NCBI GenBank assembly: GCA_905221435.1 | Contig: CAJNDD010000002.1 | Coordinates: 1-64,000, forward strand | DNA from: a bacterium | GTDB lineage: Bacteria > Bacillota > Bacilli > Lactobacillales > Streptococcaceae | DNA: 64,000 nucleotides | Direction: 5' to 3' | Part shown: positions 1 to 10,276 of the stretch, one piece after another | Layout: the number at the start of each line of letters is the position of its first letter | Position numbering within the stretch: the stretch's first letter is position 1 | Notes under the pieces: model-generated | Seen by the model: only the letters and a program-made list of their open reading frames with translations | What the model was told of the DNA's origin: nothing | The model's database searches: none | Made by a program: the position numbers and the translations under genes

Positions 1-868
1 CACTTGCCGATGTACTTGCTGAAACTGAAGCACTCGTTGAAGCAGATACGCTCGCTGACGTACTTGCACTTGCTGAAGCACTTGTTGAAGCGGATGCACT
101 CGCTGACGTGCTGGCACTTGCTGAAGCAGATGCACTTGCCGATGTACTTGCGCTTACTGAAGCACTTGTTGAAGCGGACTCACTTGCCGATGTACTTGCA
201 CTTACTGAGGCACTTGTTGAAGCGGATGCGCTCGCTGACGTACTTGCTGAAACTGAAGCACTTGTTGAAGCGGACGCACTCGCTGACGTACTTGCACTTG
301 CTGAAGCACTTGTCGAAGCAGACTCACTTGCCGATGTACTTGCTGAAACTGAAGCACTTGTTGAAGCGGACGCACTCGCTGACGTGCTGGCACTTGCTGA
401 AGCACTCGTTGAAGCACTCGTTGAAGCAGACTTGGATGCGCTTGTTGAAGCACTTTGGCTAGCACTTGTCGAGGCTGACTTGGATGCGCTTGTTGAAGCA
501 CTTTGGCTAGCACTTGTCGAGGCTGACTTGGATGCGCTTGTTGAAGCACTTTGGCTAGCACTTGTCGAGGCTGACTTGGATGCGCTTGTTGAAGCACTTT
601 GGCTAGCACTCGTCGAGGCTGACTTGGATGCGCTTGTTGAAGCACTTTGGCTAGCACTCGTCGAGGCTGACTTGGATGCGCTTGTTGAAGCACTTTGGCT
701 AGCACTCGTCGAGGCTGACTTGGATGCGCTTGTTGAAGCACTTTGGCTAGCACTCGTCGAGGCTGACTTGGACGCGCTTGTTGAAGCACTTACTGAGGCA
801 CTCGTTGAGGCAGACACACTTGCCGACGTACTTGCGCTTGTTGATTGTCTTTGACTTAGACTAGTTGA
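1..868 (-). repeat. SRRP serine-rich repeat region, coding tandem repeats
   Basis: This is the DNA of the long Ser-rich domain. From about 435 to 794 it is seven complete 48-bp units plus a partial eighth (unit starts at 435, 483, 531, 579, 627, 675, 723, 771), each encoding 16 residues of pattern [16 protein letters not shown], nearly identical at the nucleotide level. From 1 to 430 it is a looser array built from the same 6-codon blocks with E/T-encoding variants on the other strand. Recent unequal crossing over is the likely source of the homogeneity. The array continues to the left of the window. Confidence 0.95.
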
Positions 869-3232
869 AGTACTGCTACTCTTATACTCACTATCAGAAA
901 GTTTTACAGTGAACGTATCCGTAGTCTTATCTTTATAGATAATGGTAACTGTTCCATTGTTACTAATAGTAAAGGAATCAATACGTTTTTCCTGCTTATT
1001 GTTTAGTTTCTCAACAGCCGCCAATATACGAGTTTTTTCTTGAAGTTTTAATTCAGAAACATTCTCTACTTGGAAGGTTTCAGTCGGTGCTACCCCTTCC
1101 ATAATATCTGTCAGTCTACCTTGCACAATACGGACATTACCTGGCGAAGCATTTCCTGCACTATTTTTATTCCCAGCCTTATCCGTTGCTACTGCATTAC
1201 GTTGCCAACTATTTATACCATTTTTATCGTACTCTAGATTATCATTCAAATGAGCTCTTACTGTAATACGAGCTGGACTAGCAGTAGTTGCTGTGATATT
1301 CCCCGTTAAATGATCTACTGTTCCCGTCCCATATTTATTATCTTCAAAGAAATTATTTTTAAGGGCTGAACCATTTGCATCTTCATTTGAAACAATCTTA
1401 AATTCTGATAATTGCCCACTATTATCTGTAGCAGTGAAATTAATTTGAATATCATCTCCTGCGTACACAATATAGTTGCCGTTTACAGGTGTTAGAGTTT
1501 GACCGTTACGAGTCACCGTCGCACTTGGAACTGGAACAGCATCCACATTAGCTGGGATAACAGTTGTAGTATTATCACGGTAGGTAATGGTAATATTCCC
1601 ATTTTCAGCTACCGCAATCGTTCCGGTTACGCCATCTTTCGTAAAATCACTACCAGATAAAAGCGACTGGTTTTTTTCTTTAAATTTTTCAAGTACTTGA
1701 TTGCGTTCACTTACAGTCAAAGAAGAGGGATTCTTAACAATAACAGTATCCCCACTAACTGGGTTGTGGCGTTCGTTGAAGCCTTTGATATGGAAATTCG
1801 TACGTGCTGTCGCAGTCAAGCCATGAATATCTGTTACTGTGTACTCCAGAACATAGGTACCAGGTTTATAGGGTTTCCAAGTTCCGTTTTCACGACCCAC
1901 TGTCCCTATTACGTTAATAGTGTATGTTCTTTGAGCACCTGTTTGATTTCCCCATCTATCATAGGTATATAGATCCCCATATCCCCTTTTCTTAGTAGCT
2001 GGATAGTCCGGTGCATTTAAGCCTGTAATAATAGCATTGGATGGGGAAGCCGTGATTTTATCCATCCCTTTATCATCATTCAGCCTTATCTGGTAATTAA
2101 CTGATTCATCATTATAAATTGTGATAGTAGATGGCATAGAGATTGTAGGTGGATTAGAAGCTGCACGTAGGTGTGCCCCTCTAGTAATCACTGTCCCATT
2201 TCGTACATCGCGTACACCAGAATTAGTCGCCAAAACAGCATTAATAATCGAATTACGTGCTAAAGTAGCTTTTTGCACTACTGTTGTTAAATCGCTAGTC
2301 GGATCAGCTAAGGCCTTTTCAATTTCTGTTAGCGCTGCATTAGCCTTAACAAGAGCTGAATCCGTATTTGGCAAATCAACTGCTTTTGCTAGATACTCAC
2401 CTATCTCAGCTGAAAGATTGGTCAGCTTCTTACGGTTTTCATCTTGCTGTTTAGCTGTAACTTCTGATGATGCTATTGCAGCAGCTGCAGCCGCAACCAA
2501 GCTAGTTGTTACAGAAGTTGATTGAACTGCACTGACACTATTCTTACCAGTAATTTCAGTTGTTTTTAATGCAGCTGAATCAATTTCAAGGTTCTTTGCT
2601 TCTTTTGAAGTAGAAGACTGCTGTTCAATTGCTGGCGTCGATGCGCTCTGTTCAACAGACAGACTTGATACTATGGAAACATTCGATCCACTTGTTGATT
2701 GACTGGCACTAGCTGAAATACTGATAGACTCACTGAATGAAGTGCTGGCAGAAAGACTAGTAGAAGTGCTGGCGGAAGCACTAGCTGACGAACTATCAGA
2801 CACAGATTCTGATAGCGAAGTGCTTTCACTCACAGAAGTAGACAAGCTAGCAGAAGTTTCTGAGTCACTCGTTGATGTTTCACCCAGAACCACAGTGTTT
2901 CTTGTAGCCAAGATATCCTTTGATTCTACCGTCTTTTCAACTGCAATAGTATCATTAGCGTATACTCTTGTCTGAGTAGCTGCAAAACCTCCCAAAATGG
3001 TTCCAGTTGCTGCTACACCTTTCAACAAATCTAAGGCAGTCAATTTTTGACTTGCCTGATCTTCTACTAATTCTGTTTTTACCTGCGTAGCATCAACACC
3101 CCCACGCATAACTTTAAACAGACCAAATAGGGAAGTTGAGGCTCGCAACCAATGTTTCCCCGACTTGATTAATTTATACCTTGTGATGCGGTCGGTCTCT
3201 CTATATTCACCTCGTTGGCGTCTAAAAAACAT
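1..3232 (-). CDS. Serine-rich repeat glycoprotein adhesin (SRRP), N-terminal part, cut by window edge
   Basis: The frame is open from an ATG at 3230-3232 to the window edge (1077 codons), with AGGAG seven bases before the start. Residues 1-92 form a long signal peptide of the KxYKxGKxW type: K20, K23, G25, K26 and W28 are visible, then a hydrophobic stretch (about 70-88) and a VYA/ND cleavage-like site. A short Ser-rich segment follows (about 108-165), then a non-repeat region (about 166-784) with several Ig/CNA-like beta-rich stretches, then a huge S-A-S-T/K/Q repeat region that continues off the window. This order matches the GspB/Fap1/PsrP family, surface adhesins that are O-glycosylated in the cytoplasm and exported by the accessory Sec (SecA2/SecY2) route, ending in LPXTG. 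The ligand cannot be read from sequence. The glycosyltransferase/aSec genes would be expected beyond position 1. Certain as SRRP; ligand unknown. Confidence 0.93.
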   Translation of the reverse strand, partial: MFFRRQRGEYRETDRITRYKLIKSGKHWLRASTSLFGLFKVMRGGVDATQVKTELVEDQASQKLTALDLLKGVAATGTILGGFAATQTRVYANDTIAVEKTVESKDILATRNTVVLGETSTSDSETSASLSTSVSESTSLSESVSDSSSASASASTSTSLSASTSFSESISISASASQSTSGSNVSIVSSLSVEQSASTPAIEQQSSTSKEAKNLEIDSAALKTTEITGKNSVSAVQSTSVTTSLVAAAAAAIASSEVTAKQQDENRKKLTNLSAEIGEYLAKAVDLPNTDSALVKANAALTEIEKALADPTSDLTTVVQKATLARNSIINAVLATNSGVRDVRNGTVITRGAHLRAASNPPTISMPSTITIYNDESVNYQIRLNDDKGMDKITASPSNAIITGLNAPDYPATKKRGYGDLYTYDRWGNQTGAQRTYTINVIGTVGRENGTWKPYKPGTYVLEYTVTDIHGLTATARTNFHIKGFNERHNPVSGDTVIVKNPSSLTVSERNQVLEKFKEKNQSLLSGSDFTKDGVTGTIAVAENGNITITYRDNTTTVIPANVDAVPVPSATVTRNGQTLTPVNGNYIVYAGDDIQINFTATDNSGQLSEFKIVSNEDANGSALKNNFFEDNKYGTGTVDHLTGNITATTASPARITVRAHLNDNLEYDKNGINSWQRNAVATDKAGNKNSAGNASPGNVRIVQGRLTDIMEGVAPTETFQVENVSELKLQEKTRILAAVEKLNNKQEKRIDSFTISNNGTVTIIYKDKTTDTFTVKLSDSEYKSSSTSTSLSQRQSTSASTSASVSASTSASVSASTSASKSASTSASQSASTSASKSASTSASQSASTSASKSASTSASQSASTSASKSASTSASQSASTSASKSASTSASQSASTSASKSASTSASQSASTSASKSASTSASQSASTSASKSASTSASTSASASASTSASASASTSASVSASTSASESASTSASASASTSASASASTSASVSASTSASASASTSASVSASTSASESASTSASVSASTSASASASASASTSASASASTSASASASTSASVSASTSASVSASTSAS

Positions 3233-3288
3233 GTCCACTCTCCTAACCTAAAAAAGATATTCTTCTTTCTAAAAAATTTTATCTCCTT

Positions 3289-3317
3289 ATTATATCCTAA
3301 ACATACCTACAATTCAA
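3289..3317 (-). promoter_or_regulatory. SigA-type promoter of the SRRP gene
   Basis: On the minus strand there is TTGAAT (3312-3317), a 17-base spacer and a perfect TATAAT (3289-3294). It lies 57 bases ahead of the SRRP start codon, so the adhesin appears to have its own promoter rather than reading through from prfC. Confidence 0.75.
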
Positions 3318-3626
3318 TATTTATGATTAGAAAAAAAAAACGAAAATCGGCCTATTTCCCACCAACTAGGTGCGGCAAAGCAAGAAATGGAAACTCCAGC
3401 ACAATCTAGGAATAAATTCTGTTCAACTATTCATCGAAAAATAAGAATCAAGTGGCTTTCCCTCAGACAAAAGAGCCTAAACGACATTTATAAAAGGCAC
3501 GTGATTTCAACTCCAAACTGAGGAGAAATATCATTTTCGGATAATTGAACAACAAAATCATCTCAGGGGAAGTAACTGTATCCCCTATAAGTTAGACTTT
3601 TTAACTAAATTATCTTCATTATAAAA
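3318..3626. other. Intergenic stretch without recognisable gene
   Basis: AT-rich sequence between the SRRP promoter and the hairpin elements. Only short open frames occur, without ribosome binding sites. On the minus strand a roughly 35-codon open stretch around 3480-3590 has no start codon. It could be a degenerate remnant, but I do not recognise it. Confidence 0.5.
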
Positions 3627-3662
3627 AATTCCACGAATAATTTGAATTCGTGGGATTTTTTT
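3627..3662 (-). terminator. Bidirectional rho-independent terminator (distal copy)
   Basis: A 12-bp stem (AATTCCACGAAT with ATTCGTGGGATT) and 7-base loop is flanked by an A-run on the left and a T-run on the right, so it can work in both directions. On the minus strand it is the second terminator downstream of prfC. Confidence 0.7.
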
Positions 3663-3768
3663 GCTAGAACGATCATTATACTACAACATGGAGTTTGGCA
3701 AATCGATTTCATTTACCAAACGTAGTTAGTAAGGCAGTTAGCTAGTTAGCTTCCTTGCCGTTACAATG

Positions 3769-3804
3769 AAAAAGTCCACGAATCGAAATCATTCGTGGAC
3801 TTTT
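3769..3804 (-). terminator. Bidirectional rho-independent terminator (proximal copy)
   Basis: A perfect stem AAAAGTCCACGAAT / ATTCGTGGACTTTT with a 7-base loop, with A-run and T-run flanks. It is the nearest strong terminator downstream of prfC on the minus strand. Confidence 0.75.
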
Positions 3805-3925
3805 CCTAGTGAAGCCGTTTAAGTAAGCCGATTTTACACTACGACACGGAGTTTGGCAAATCGATTATATTTGCCAAACGTAGTTAGTAAGGCAGTTAGC
3901 TAGTTCGCCAAATAGCGACTAGCGT

Positions 3926-3958
3926 CCAACAATTAGGAACTTTAGTTTCAATTGTTGG
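3926..3958. repeat. Short inverted repeat just downstream of prfC
   Basis: CCAACAATT and AATTGTTGG form a 9-bp perfect stem around a 15-base loop, starting eight bases after the prfC stop codon. There is no T-run, so it is more likely an mRNA 3' end stabiliser or part of the repeat element next to it than a terminator. Confidence 0.5.
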
Positions 3959-3965
3959 TACTGAG

Positions 3966-5510
3966 TTACATCTTCTCTTCCAACTCTACGTCTGGATATT
4001 TATCCGCAAACCAGCGGAGGGCAAAGTCATTTTCAAAGAGGAAGACTGGTTGGTCAAAGCGGTCTTTGGCCAAGATATTGCGGCTTGAAGACATGCGCTC
4101 GTCTAGGTCTTCCGGCTTGATCCAACGAACCGTCTTTTTACCCATTGGGCTCATGACCACTTCTGCATTGTACTCGCCTTCCATGCGGTGCTTAAAGACT
4201 TCAAACTGGAGTTGACCAACAGCGCCTAGCATATACTCGCCTGTTTGGTAGTTCTTATAAAGCTGAATAGCTCCTTCCTGCACCAATTGTTCAATCCCCT
4301 TGTGGAAGGATTTTTGTTTCATGACGTTCTTGGCAGAAACTTTCATGAAAATTTCAGGAGTAAAGGTTGGCAGTGGTTCAAACTCAAACTTGTTTTTTCC
4401 AACCGTCAAAGTGTCTCCAACCTGATAAGTCCCTGTATCGTAAACCCCGATAATATCACCTGCCACGGCATTGGTCACATTCTCACGACTTTCCGCCATA
4501 AACTGAGTGACATTCGACAGTTTGGCACTCTTCCCAGTACGAGGCAGGTTGACACTCATTCCACGCTCAAATTCACCTGATACGATGCGGACAAAGGCGA
4601 TACGGTCACGGTGACGAGGATCCATGTTGGCTTGGATTTTAAAAACGAATCCTGAGAAATCCTTGTCGTAAGGATCGACAATTTCGCCATCTGTTTTCTT
4701 GTGTCCATGTGGCTCTGGAGCAAATTTCAAAAAAGTTTCAAGGAAGGTCTGTACCCCAAAGTTAGTCAGGGCTGATCCGAAGAAGACCGGAGTCAAATCA
4801 CCTGCGAGAATGGCTTCTTCTGAAAACTCATTTCCTGCTTCATTCAGGAGTTCGATATCCTCTTTTACTTGCTCATAAAATGGGTTACTTCCAAAGAGTT
4901 TGTCACCTTCTTCCAAACTGGCAAAACGTTCATCCCCTTTATAAAGTTCTAAACGTTGGTTATAGAGGTCATACAAGCCTTCAAAGGCTTTCCCCATCCC
5001 GATTGGCCAGTTCATTGGATAACTCGCAATACCTAGTACTTCTTCTAGTTCTTGCAAGAGATCCAGTGGCTCACGACCGTCACGGTCCAGCTTGTTCATA
5101 AAGGTAAAGACTGGAATGCCACGGTGTTTCACAACCTCAAACAATTTCTTGGTTTGGGCCTCGATACCCTTGGCAGAGTCCACGACCATGACCGCAGCAT
5201 CAACCGCCATCAAGGTACGATAGGTATCTTCTGAGAAGTCCTCGTGCCCTGGTGTGTCAAGGATATTCACGCGCTTGCCATCATAGTCAAACTGCATAAC
5301 AGATGACGTGACCGAAATCCCACGTTGTTTCTCGATATCCATCCAGTCAGACTTAGCAAAAGTCCCTGTTTTCTTACCTTTTACGGTACCAGCCTCACGA
5401 ATCTCTCCCCCAAAATAGAGCAATTGCTCTGTAATAGTCGTTTTACCCGCGTCCGGGTGAGAGATAATGGCAAAAGTACGGCGTTTCTTGATTTCTTCTT
5501 GAATAGTCAT
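3966..5510 (-). CDS. prfC: Peptide chain release factor 3 (RF3)
   Basis: A translational GTPase that recycles RF1/RF2 from the ribosome after termination. At 514 aa it has the usual family length. The G domain is intact: G1 SHPDAGKTT near residues 17-25, DTPGHEDF (G3) and NKLDRD (G4), followed by the beta-barrel and C-terminal domains (ending near EVELEEKM). The ATG is preceded by AAAGAG. Its neighbours are a membrane-protein gene upstream and two bidirectional terminators downstream, so it is probably monocistronic or the end of a two-gene unit. Nothing is unusual in the protein. Confidence 0.97.
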   Translation of the reverse strand: MTIQEEIKKRRTFAIISHPDAGKTTITEQLLYFGGEIREAGTVKGKKTGTFAKSDWMDIEKQRGISVTSSVMQFDYDGKRVNILDTPGHEDFSEDTYRTLMAVDAAVMVVDSAKGIEAQTKKLFEVVKHRGIPVFTFMNKLDRDGREPLDLLQELEEVLGIASYPMNWPIGMGKAFEGLYDLYNQRLELYKGDERFASLEEGDKLFGSNPFYEQVKEDIELLNEAGNEFSEEAILAGDLTPVFFGSALTNFGVQTFLETFLKFAPEPHGHKKTDGEIVDPYDKDFSGFVFKIQANMDPRHRDRIAFVRIVSGEFERGMSVNLPRTGKSAKLSNVTQFMAESRENVTNAVAGDIIGVYDTGTYQVGDTLTVGKNKFEFEPLPTFTPEIFMKVSAKNVMKQKSFHKGIEQLVQEGAIQLYKNYQTGEYMLGAVGQLQFEVFKHRMEGEYNAEVVMSPMGKKTVRWIKPEDLDERMSSSRNILAKDRFDQPVFLFENDFALRWFADKYPDVELEEKM

Positions 5511-5653
5511 AAGTTCTCTTTCTTTGATTTTCTATTTTTAGTTGTTTCAATGGCTAAGAATGATTTTTACATTGGATTTTACCATTCCTTTCAACTCTCC
5601 ATTATAGCGGATTTTGGGGAGTTTTTCAATTGCTCATACGATGAAAAGGCGAG

Positions 5654-6346
5654 CTAGAGCATAGATTGCACCTGATTTCTCTTTTTCCATCGTTTTTCGA
5701 ACAAAATATCAAAGAAAACAAGAGCCAGTGAAAGGATGACCGACACAAGGAGGTACTTTATCCATAGAGGAGCATTCGAGATAAACGGTGTATCTCTTAA
5801 GAGACCATAATTTCCACCAGTCACCTGATTAACCCCAACTAAAAAGAGATTGAGGATAAAAGTATAGGCTACTATCATATATTTCTTGAGTAGGCTCTTG
5901 TCATAGTGATTCATCAAGTAAACCAAGGAATTCACTAGAAGGGCATAGTGCCCAATCAAAAATGAAAAACTGGTAATATGGGGAAAATCATAGGGATCAA
6001 AAACCGGGTAAATCAAGGCAAAGACCGCTCCACTTGCTCCTAAGAGGGCAAAATATTGCTTGCTCCGCCATTTATCTGGCAAGAAAACCACCGCAAACAT
6101 GGCCAAACGGCAATGATAAAATGGAAGGCTATTAGAAAAGGGAATCCCAAAACCAACATACCAACTATATAGGACTAGCAACTGGAGGATCTGAATCCCC
6201 TTAAACAAGCGGACAAATTTCGGATTATTGTGATAAGCAAGTGCTCCATAAATACAAAGTACTAAGAGAAGCATCATGATCCCATACCAAAAAAGCGAAA
6301 TGGGAGGAGGAACAGTTTGAGATCTGGTGATAAATTGATGGAACAT
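5654..6346 (-). CDS. YwaF/TIGR02206-like integral membrane protein
   Basis: 230 aa with about six or seven hydrophobic segments spread over the whole length and short basic loops, ending in a K/R-rich tail. The pattern FYHCRLAMFAVVFL, a conserved G-H pair in the middle and the N-x-G-Y-G-like motif (TGGNYGLL) fit the TIGR02206 (YwaF) family of conserved membrane proteins, whose function is unknown. The Shine-Dalgarno (AGGA) is weak. It is divergent from gatC. Family call moderately sure; no function assigned. Confidence 0.75.
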   Translation of the reverse strand: MFHQFITRSQTVPPPISLFWYGIMMLLLVLCIYGALAYHNNPKFVRLFKGIQILQLLVLYSWYVGFGIPFSNSLPFYHCRLAMFAVVFLPDKWRSKQYFALLGASGAVFALIYPVFDPYDFPHITSFSFLIGHYALLVNSLVYLMNHYDKSLLKKYMIVAYTFILNLFLVGVNQVTGGNYGLLRDTPFISNAPLWIKYLLVSVILSLALVFFDILFEKRWKKRNQVQSML

Positions 6347-6463
6347 TTTTTTATCCTAACTCTTATTTTTTCTATTCTCTAGTTTAACCATTATAGCGAA
6401 TTAAAAGCGATTTTTCAATTTCTATTTCTTTTCGCTTTGCCTTAGCTTATTTATAGGAAAATA

Positions 6464-6472
6464 TGGTAAAAT
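6464..6472 (+). promoter_or_regulatory. Extended -10 promoter of gatCAB
   Basis: TGGTAAAAT (TG motif at 6464-6465, -10 TAAAAT at 6467-6472) lies 41 bases before gatC. No good -35 is spaced 16-18 bases away, so this reads as an extended -10 promoter. Confidence 0.6.
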
Positions 6473-6512
6473 AGAACAGACTAAAAATCATCATTTCACG
6501 AAAGGATGCAAG

Positions 6513-6815
6513 ATGAAAATTACGCAAGAAGAGGTAACACACGTTGCCAATCTTTCAAAATTAAAATTCTCTGAAGAAGAAACTGCTGCCTTTGCGACAA
6601 CCTTGTCTAAAATTGTTGACATGGTTGAATTGCTAGGCGAAGTTGACACAACTGGTGTCGCACCTACTACGACCATGGCAGATCGCAAGACTGTACTCCG
6701 CCCTGATGTGGCCGAAGAAGGAACAGACCGTGACCGCTTGTTTAAAAACGTACCTGAAAAAGAAAACTACTATATCAAGGTACCAGCTATCCTAGATGAT
6801 GGAGGAGATGCCTAA
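6513..6815 (+). CDS. gatC: Asp-tRNA(Asn)/Glu-tRNA(Gln) amidotransferase subunit C
   Basis: 100-aa stabilising subunit of GatCAB, which converts mischarged Glu-tRNA(Gln) and Asp-tRNA(Asn) to the correct amides in bacteria lacking GlnRS. The N-terminal helix ([16 protein letters not shown]) and the C-terminal strand with LRPDV are typical. It overlaps gatA by one base, so translation is coupled. The start is supported by GAAAGGA upstream. Confidence 0.96.
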   Translation: MKITQEEVTHVANLSKLKFSEEETAAFATTLSKIVDMVELLGEVDTTGVAPTTTMADRKTVLRPDVAEEGTDRDRLFKNVPEKENYYIKVPAILDDGGDA

Positions 6816-8281
6816 TGACTTTTAATAACAAAACGATTGAAGACTTGCACAACCTCCTTGTATCTAAGGAAATTTCAGCAACTGAATTGACCCAAGCTAC
6901 GCTTGAAGATATCAAGTCTCGCGAGGCAGCTATCAACGCTTTTGTCACCATCGCTGAAGAACAAGCCCTTGCTCAAGCTAAAGCCATTGACCAAGCTGGA
7001 ATTGACGCGGATAATGTCCTTTCAGGAATTCCACTGGCTGTTAAGGATAATATTTCTACTGACGGCATCCTCACAACTGCTGCCTCAAAAATGCTCTACA
7101 ACTACGAGCCCATCTTTGATGCGACAGCCGTTGCCAATGCCAAAACTAAGGGCATGATTGTGGTCGGAAAAACCAACATGGACGAGTTTGCTATGGGTGG
7201 ATCCGGTGAAACTTCTCACTACGGTGCGACTAAAAATGCTTGGGACCAGACCAAGGTTCCTGGTGGTTCATCAAGCGGTTCCGCAGCTTCTGTAGCTTCG
7301 GGTCAAGTCCGCTTGTCACTTGGTTCTGATACTGGTGGTTCCATCCGCCAACCTGCCGCCTTCAACGGGATCGTTGGTCTCAAACCAACCTACGGAACGG
7401 TTTCTCGTTTCGGTCTCATTGCCTTCGGTAGCTCATTAGACCAGATTGGACCTTTTGCACCAACTGTTAAAGAAAATGCCCTCTTGCTTAATGCTATTGC
7501 CAGCGAAGATGCTAAAGACTCTACTTCTGCTCCTGTCCGCATTGCCGACTTTACTTCAAAAATCGGGCAAGACATCAAGGGCATGAAAATTGCTTTGCCT
7601 AAGGAATACCTTGGTGAAGGGATTGACCCAGAGGTTAAGGAAACTATCCTGAACGCAGCCAAACACTTTGAAAAACTCGGTGCCATCGTCGAAGAAGTCA
7701 GCCTTCCTCACTCTAAATACGGTGTTGCCGTTTACTATATTATCGCTTCATCAGAAGCATCCTCAAACTTGCAACGCTTTGACGGTATCCGTTACGGCTA
7801 CCGCGCAGATGATGCGACGAATCTTGATGAAATCTATGTAAACAGCCGTAGCCAAGGTTTCGGTGAAGAGGTAAAACGCCGTATCATGCTAGGTACTTTC
7901 AGCCTTTCATCAGGTTACTACGATGCCTACTACAAGAAAGCTGGTCAAGTCCGTACCCTTATCATTCAAGATTTCGAAAACGTCTTTGCGGATTACGACT
8001 TGATTTTGGGACCAACTGCTCCAAGCGTTGCCTATGATTTGGACTCACTCAACCACGACCCAGTTGCCATGTACTTGGCTGACCTCTTGACCATTCCTGT
8101 CAACTTAGCGGGTCTCCCAGGAATTTCGATTCCTGCTGGATTCTCCCAAGGCTTACCTGTCGGTCTCCAATTGATTGGTCCTAAGTACTCTGAGGAAACC
8201 ATTTACCAAGCTGCTGCTGCCTTTGAAGCAACAACAGACTACCACAAACAACAACCCGTGATTTTTGGAGGTGACAACTAA
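6815..8281 (+). CDS. gatA: GatCAB amidotransferase subunit A (amidase)
   Basis: 488 aa, the glutaminase/amidase subunit of GatCAB that supplies ammonia. The amidase signature is intact: Lys77 (GIPLAVKDN), the glycine/serine-rich loop ([10 protein letters not shown], residues 151-160) with cis-Ser152, and nucleophile Ser176 (GSDTGGS), giving the Ser-cisSer-Lys triad. Full length. The stop overlaps the start of gatB by one base, so gatC-gatA-gatB are a tightly coupled operon. Confidence 0.97.
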   Translation: MTFNNKTIEDLHNLLVSKEISATELTQATLEDIKSREAAINAFVTIAEEQALAQAKAIDQAGIDADNVLSGIPLAVKDNISTDGILTTAASKMLYNYEPIFDATAVANAKTKGMIVVGKTNMDEFAMGGSGETSHYGATKNAWDQTKVPGGSSSGSAASVASGQVRLSLGSDTGGSIRQPAAFNGIVGLKPTYGTVSRFGLIAFGSSLDQIGPFAPTVKENALLLNAIASEDAKDSTSAPVRIADFTSKIGQDIKGMKIALPKEYLGEGIDPEVKETILNAAKHFEKLGAIVEEVSLPHSKYGVAVYYIIASSEASSNLQRFDGIRYGYRADDATNLDEIYVNSRSQGFGEEVKRRIMLGTFSLSSGYYDAYYKKAGQVRTLIIQDFENVFADYDLILGPTAPSVAYDLDSLNHDPVAMYLADLLTIPVNLAGLPGISIPAGFSQGLPVGLQLIGPKYSEETIYQAAAAFEATTDYHKQQPVIFGGDN

Positions 8282-9726
8282 TGAACTTTGAAACAGTCAT
8301 TGGACTTGAAGTCCACGTAGAGCTCAACACCAATTCAAAAATCTTCTCACCTACTTCTGCCCACTTTGGAAATGACCAAAATGCCAACACCAACGTGATT
8401 GACTGGTCTTTCCCAGGAGTTCTGCCAGTTCTCAATAAAGGTGTTGTTGATGCCGGTATCAAAGCTGCTCTTGCCCTTAACATGGACATCCATAAAAAGA
8501 TGCACTTTGACCGCAAGAACTACTTCTATCCTGATAATCCCAAAGCCTATCAAATTTCTCAGTTTGATGAGCCAATCGGCTACAACGGCTGGATTGAAGT
8601 GGAACTAGAAGACGGTACGACCAAGAAAATCGGTATCGAGCGTGCCCACCTAGAAGAAGACGCTGGTAAAAACACCCACGGTACAGATGGCTACTCCTAT
8701 GTTGACCTCAACCGCCAAGGGGTGCCTTTGATTGAGATTGTATCTGAAGCGGACATGCGTTCACCTGAAGAAGCCTATGCTTATCTGACTGCCCTCAAGG
8801 AAGTTATCCAGTACGCTGGCATTTCTGACGTTAAGATGGAAGAAGGTTCTATGCGTGTGGATGCCAACATTTCTCTTCGCCCTTATGGTCAAGAGAAATT
8901 CGGTACCAAGACTGAGTTGAAAAACCTCAACTCCTTCTCAAATGTCCGTAAAGGTCTTGAATACGAAGTCCAACGTCAAGCCGAAATCCTTCGCTCAGGT
9001 GGTCAAATCCGCCAAGAAACACGCCGTTACGATGAAGCTAACAAGGCAACCATCCTCATGCGTGTTAAGGAAGGAGCTGCAGACTACCGCTACTTCCCAG
9101 AACCAGACCTACCACTCTTTGAAATCTCAGACGAGTGGATTGAGGAAATGCGTACTGAATTGCCAGAGTTTCCAAAAGAACGCCGTGCGCGCTACGTATC
9201 TGACCTTGGCTTGTCAGACTACGATGCTAGCCAGTTGACTGCAAACAAAGTCACTTCTGACTTCTTTGAAAAAGCTGTTGCCCTCGGTGGCGATGCCAAA
9301 CAAGTCTCTAACTGGCTCCAAGGCGAAGTCGCTCAATTCTTGAACGCCGAAGGTAAAACACTGGAACAAATCGAATTGACACCAGAAAACTTAGTAGAAA
9401 TGATTGCCATCATCGAAGACGGCACGATCTCTTCTAAGATTGCCAAGAAAGTCTTTGTCCACCTGGCTAAAAATGGCGGTGGCGCGCGTGAATACGTGGA
9501 AAAAGCAGGCTTGGTGCAAATCTCTGATCCAGATGTCTTGATCCCAATCATCCACCAAGTCTTTGCTGATAACGAAGCTGCTGTTGCCGACTTCAAATCA
9601 GGTAAACGCAACGCAGACAAGGCCTTCACAGGCTTCCTAATGAAAGCAACCAAAGGCCAAGCCAACCCACAAGTCGCCCTTAAACTGCTTGCGCAGGAAT
9701 TGGCGAAGTTGAAAGAAAGTGAGTAA
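8281..9726 (+). CDS. gatB: GatCAB amidotransferase subunit B
   Basis: 481 aa. It binds and phosphorylates the misacylated tRNA and receives ammonia from GatA. The N-terminal GatB/E catalytic signature ([12 protein letters not shown], and [15 protein letters not shown] around residues 140-155) is present. The C-terminal YqeY-like helical domain covers about 330-481. It is the last gene of the operon. No clear terminator follows, so read-through into the next genes is possible. Confidence 0.97.
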   Translation: MNFETVIGLEVHVELNTNSKIFSPTSAHFGNDQNANTNVIDWSFPGVLPVLNKGVVDAGIKAALALNMDIHKKMHFDRKNYFYPDNPKAYQISQFDEPIGYNGWIEVELEDGTTKKIGIERAHLEEDAGKNTHGTDGYSYVDLNRQGVPLIEIVSEADMRSPEEAYAYLTALKEVIQYAGISDVKMEEGSMRVDANISLRPYGQEKFGTKTELKNLNSFSNVRKGLEYEVQRQAEILRSGGQIRQETRRYDEANKATILMRVKEGAADYRYFPEPDLPLFEISDEWIEEMRTELPEFPKERRARYVSDLGLSDYDASQLTANKVTSDFFEKAVALGGDAKQVSNWLQGEVAQFLNAEGKTLEQIELTPENLVEMIAIIEDGTISSKIAKKVFVHLAKNGGGAREYVEKAGLVQISDPDVLIPIIHQVFADNEAAVADFKSGKRNADKAFTGFLMKATKGQANPQVALKLLAQELAKLKESE

Positions 9727-9783
9727 TTTACTCTTTATACACTTTTTTCTACTTTTAAGACGAGAATGAGACAAGGAGAATAA

Positions 9784-10179
9784 ATGAACAAATTTTTACG
9801 ATTGCTATTTGTCTTAGTCATCATCGCTATGTTAGGCGCTTCTATACTACAAATTTTCTTTCCATCGTACATGGGAAGCCACTCCGGGTACGGAATATCT
9901 GCTGGTTGGCAACGAGAAATTGGAATATGGAATTTAGCTGTATTGATTATTATTCTCGCTGTCAATATTAAATACGATTGGTTCTATCTACGAATCGCAC
10001 TTCTTGCTCTCATTATTGGCGGAATTGGAATAGGAACAAATCACTTACTCAATTATATGGAGTATCACTCTCCTGTAAATGCTATCGGTGCTTTTGAAAA
10101 TTACTTGCTAGCAATAGGGTGGATTGTGGGATGGCTCATCGAGCGCCATTCCATAAAGAAGCTAAATACTAGTAAATAA
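9784..10179 (+). CDS. Small hypothetical integral membrane protein
   Basis: 131 aa, start supported by AAGGAG seven bases upstream. Four hydrophobic segments are visible (about residues 5-25, 40-58, 70-90 and 105-125), separated by short polar loops, with a K/R-containing cytoplasmic tail. I do not recognise a family. It sits 57 bases after gatB and 97 bases before the Tim44-like gene, in a stretch I believe is absent from this position in S. pneumoniae, so it may belong to the same accessory insertion. Confidence 0.7.
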   Translation: MNKFLRLLFVLVIIAMLGASILQIFFPSYMGSHSGYGISAGWQREIGIWNLAVLIIILAVNIKYDWFYLRIALLALIIGGIGIGTNHLLNYMEYHSPVNAIGAFENYLLAIGWIVGWLIERHSIKKLNTSK

Positions 10180-10276
10180 CGCCTAGTATATCTTAGATTA
10201 TTTTAAAGGTTATTAATAGTTTAATAATCATTCGAATTCAGAATTCTACCTGTTCAATCATATAGTTAGGAGACAC

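Larger units (their letters stand above)
3627..3905. repeat. Tandem duplication of a hairpin-plus-67-bp intergenic element
   Basis: Two copies of one arrangement lie side by side. Each has a CCACGAAT/ATTCGTGG hairpin (first at 3627-3662, second at 3769-3804) followed by a 67-bp block (3681-3747 and 3839-3905). The 67-bp blocks differ at only about five positions. Each block contains an internal inverted repeat, GTTTGGCAAAT facing ATTTRCCAAAC, and ends in the same tail (GTAGTTAGTAAGGCAG then TTAGCTAGTT). This is either a local duplication or two insertions of a short dispersed repeat. It does not match the BOX or RUP elements as I remember them. Confidence 0.75.

Noticed and set aside
435..794. 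Regular 48-bp repeats as a possible CRISPR array
   Set aside because: Repeats are contiguous, with no unique spacers, and are in frame within a protein-coding region.
4..854. Long open frames on the plus strand (4-462, 108-854) and a second minus frame (202-789) across the left edge
   Set aside because: They are shadows of the repetitive Ser-rich coding frame of the SRRP; the repeat length is a multiple of three, so all frames stay open, and there is no RBS.
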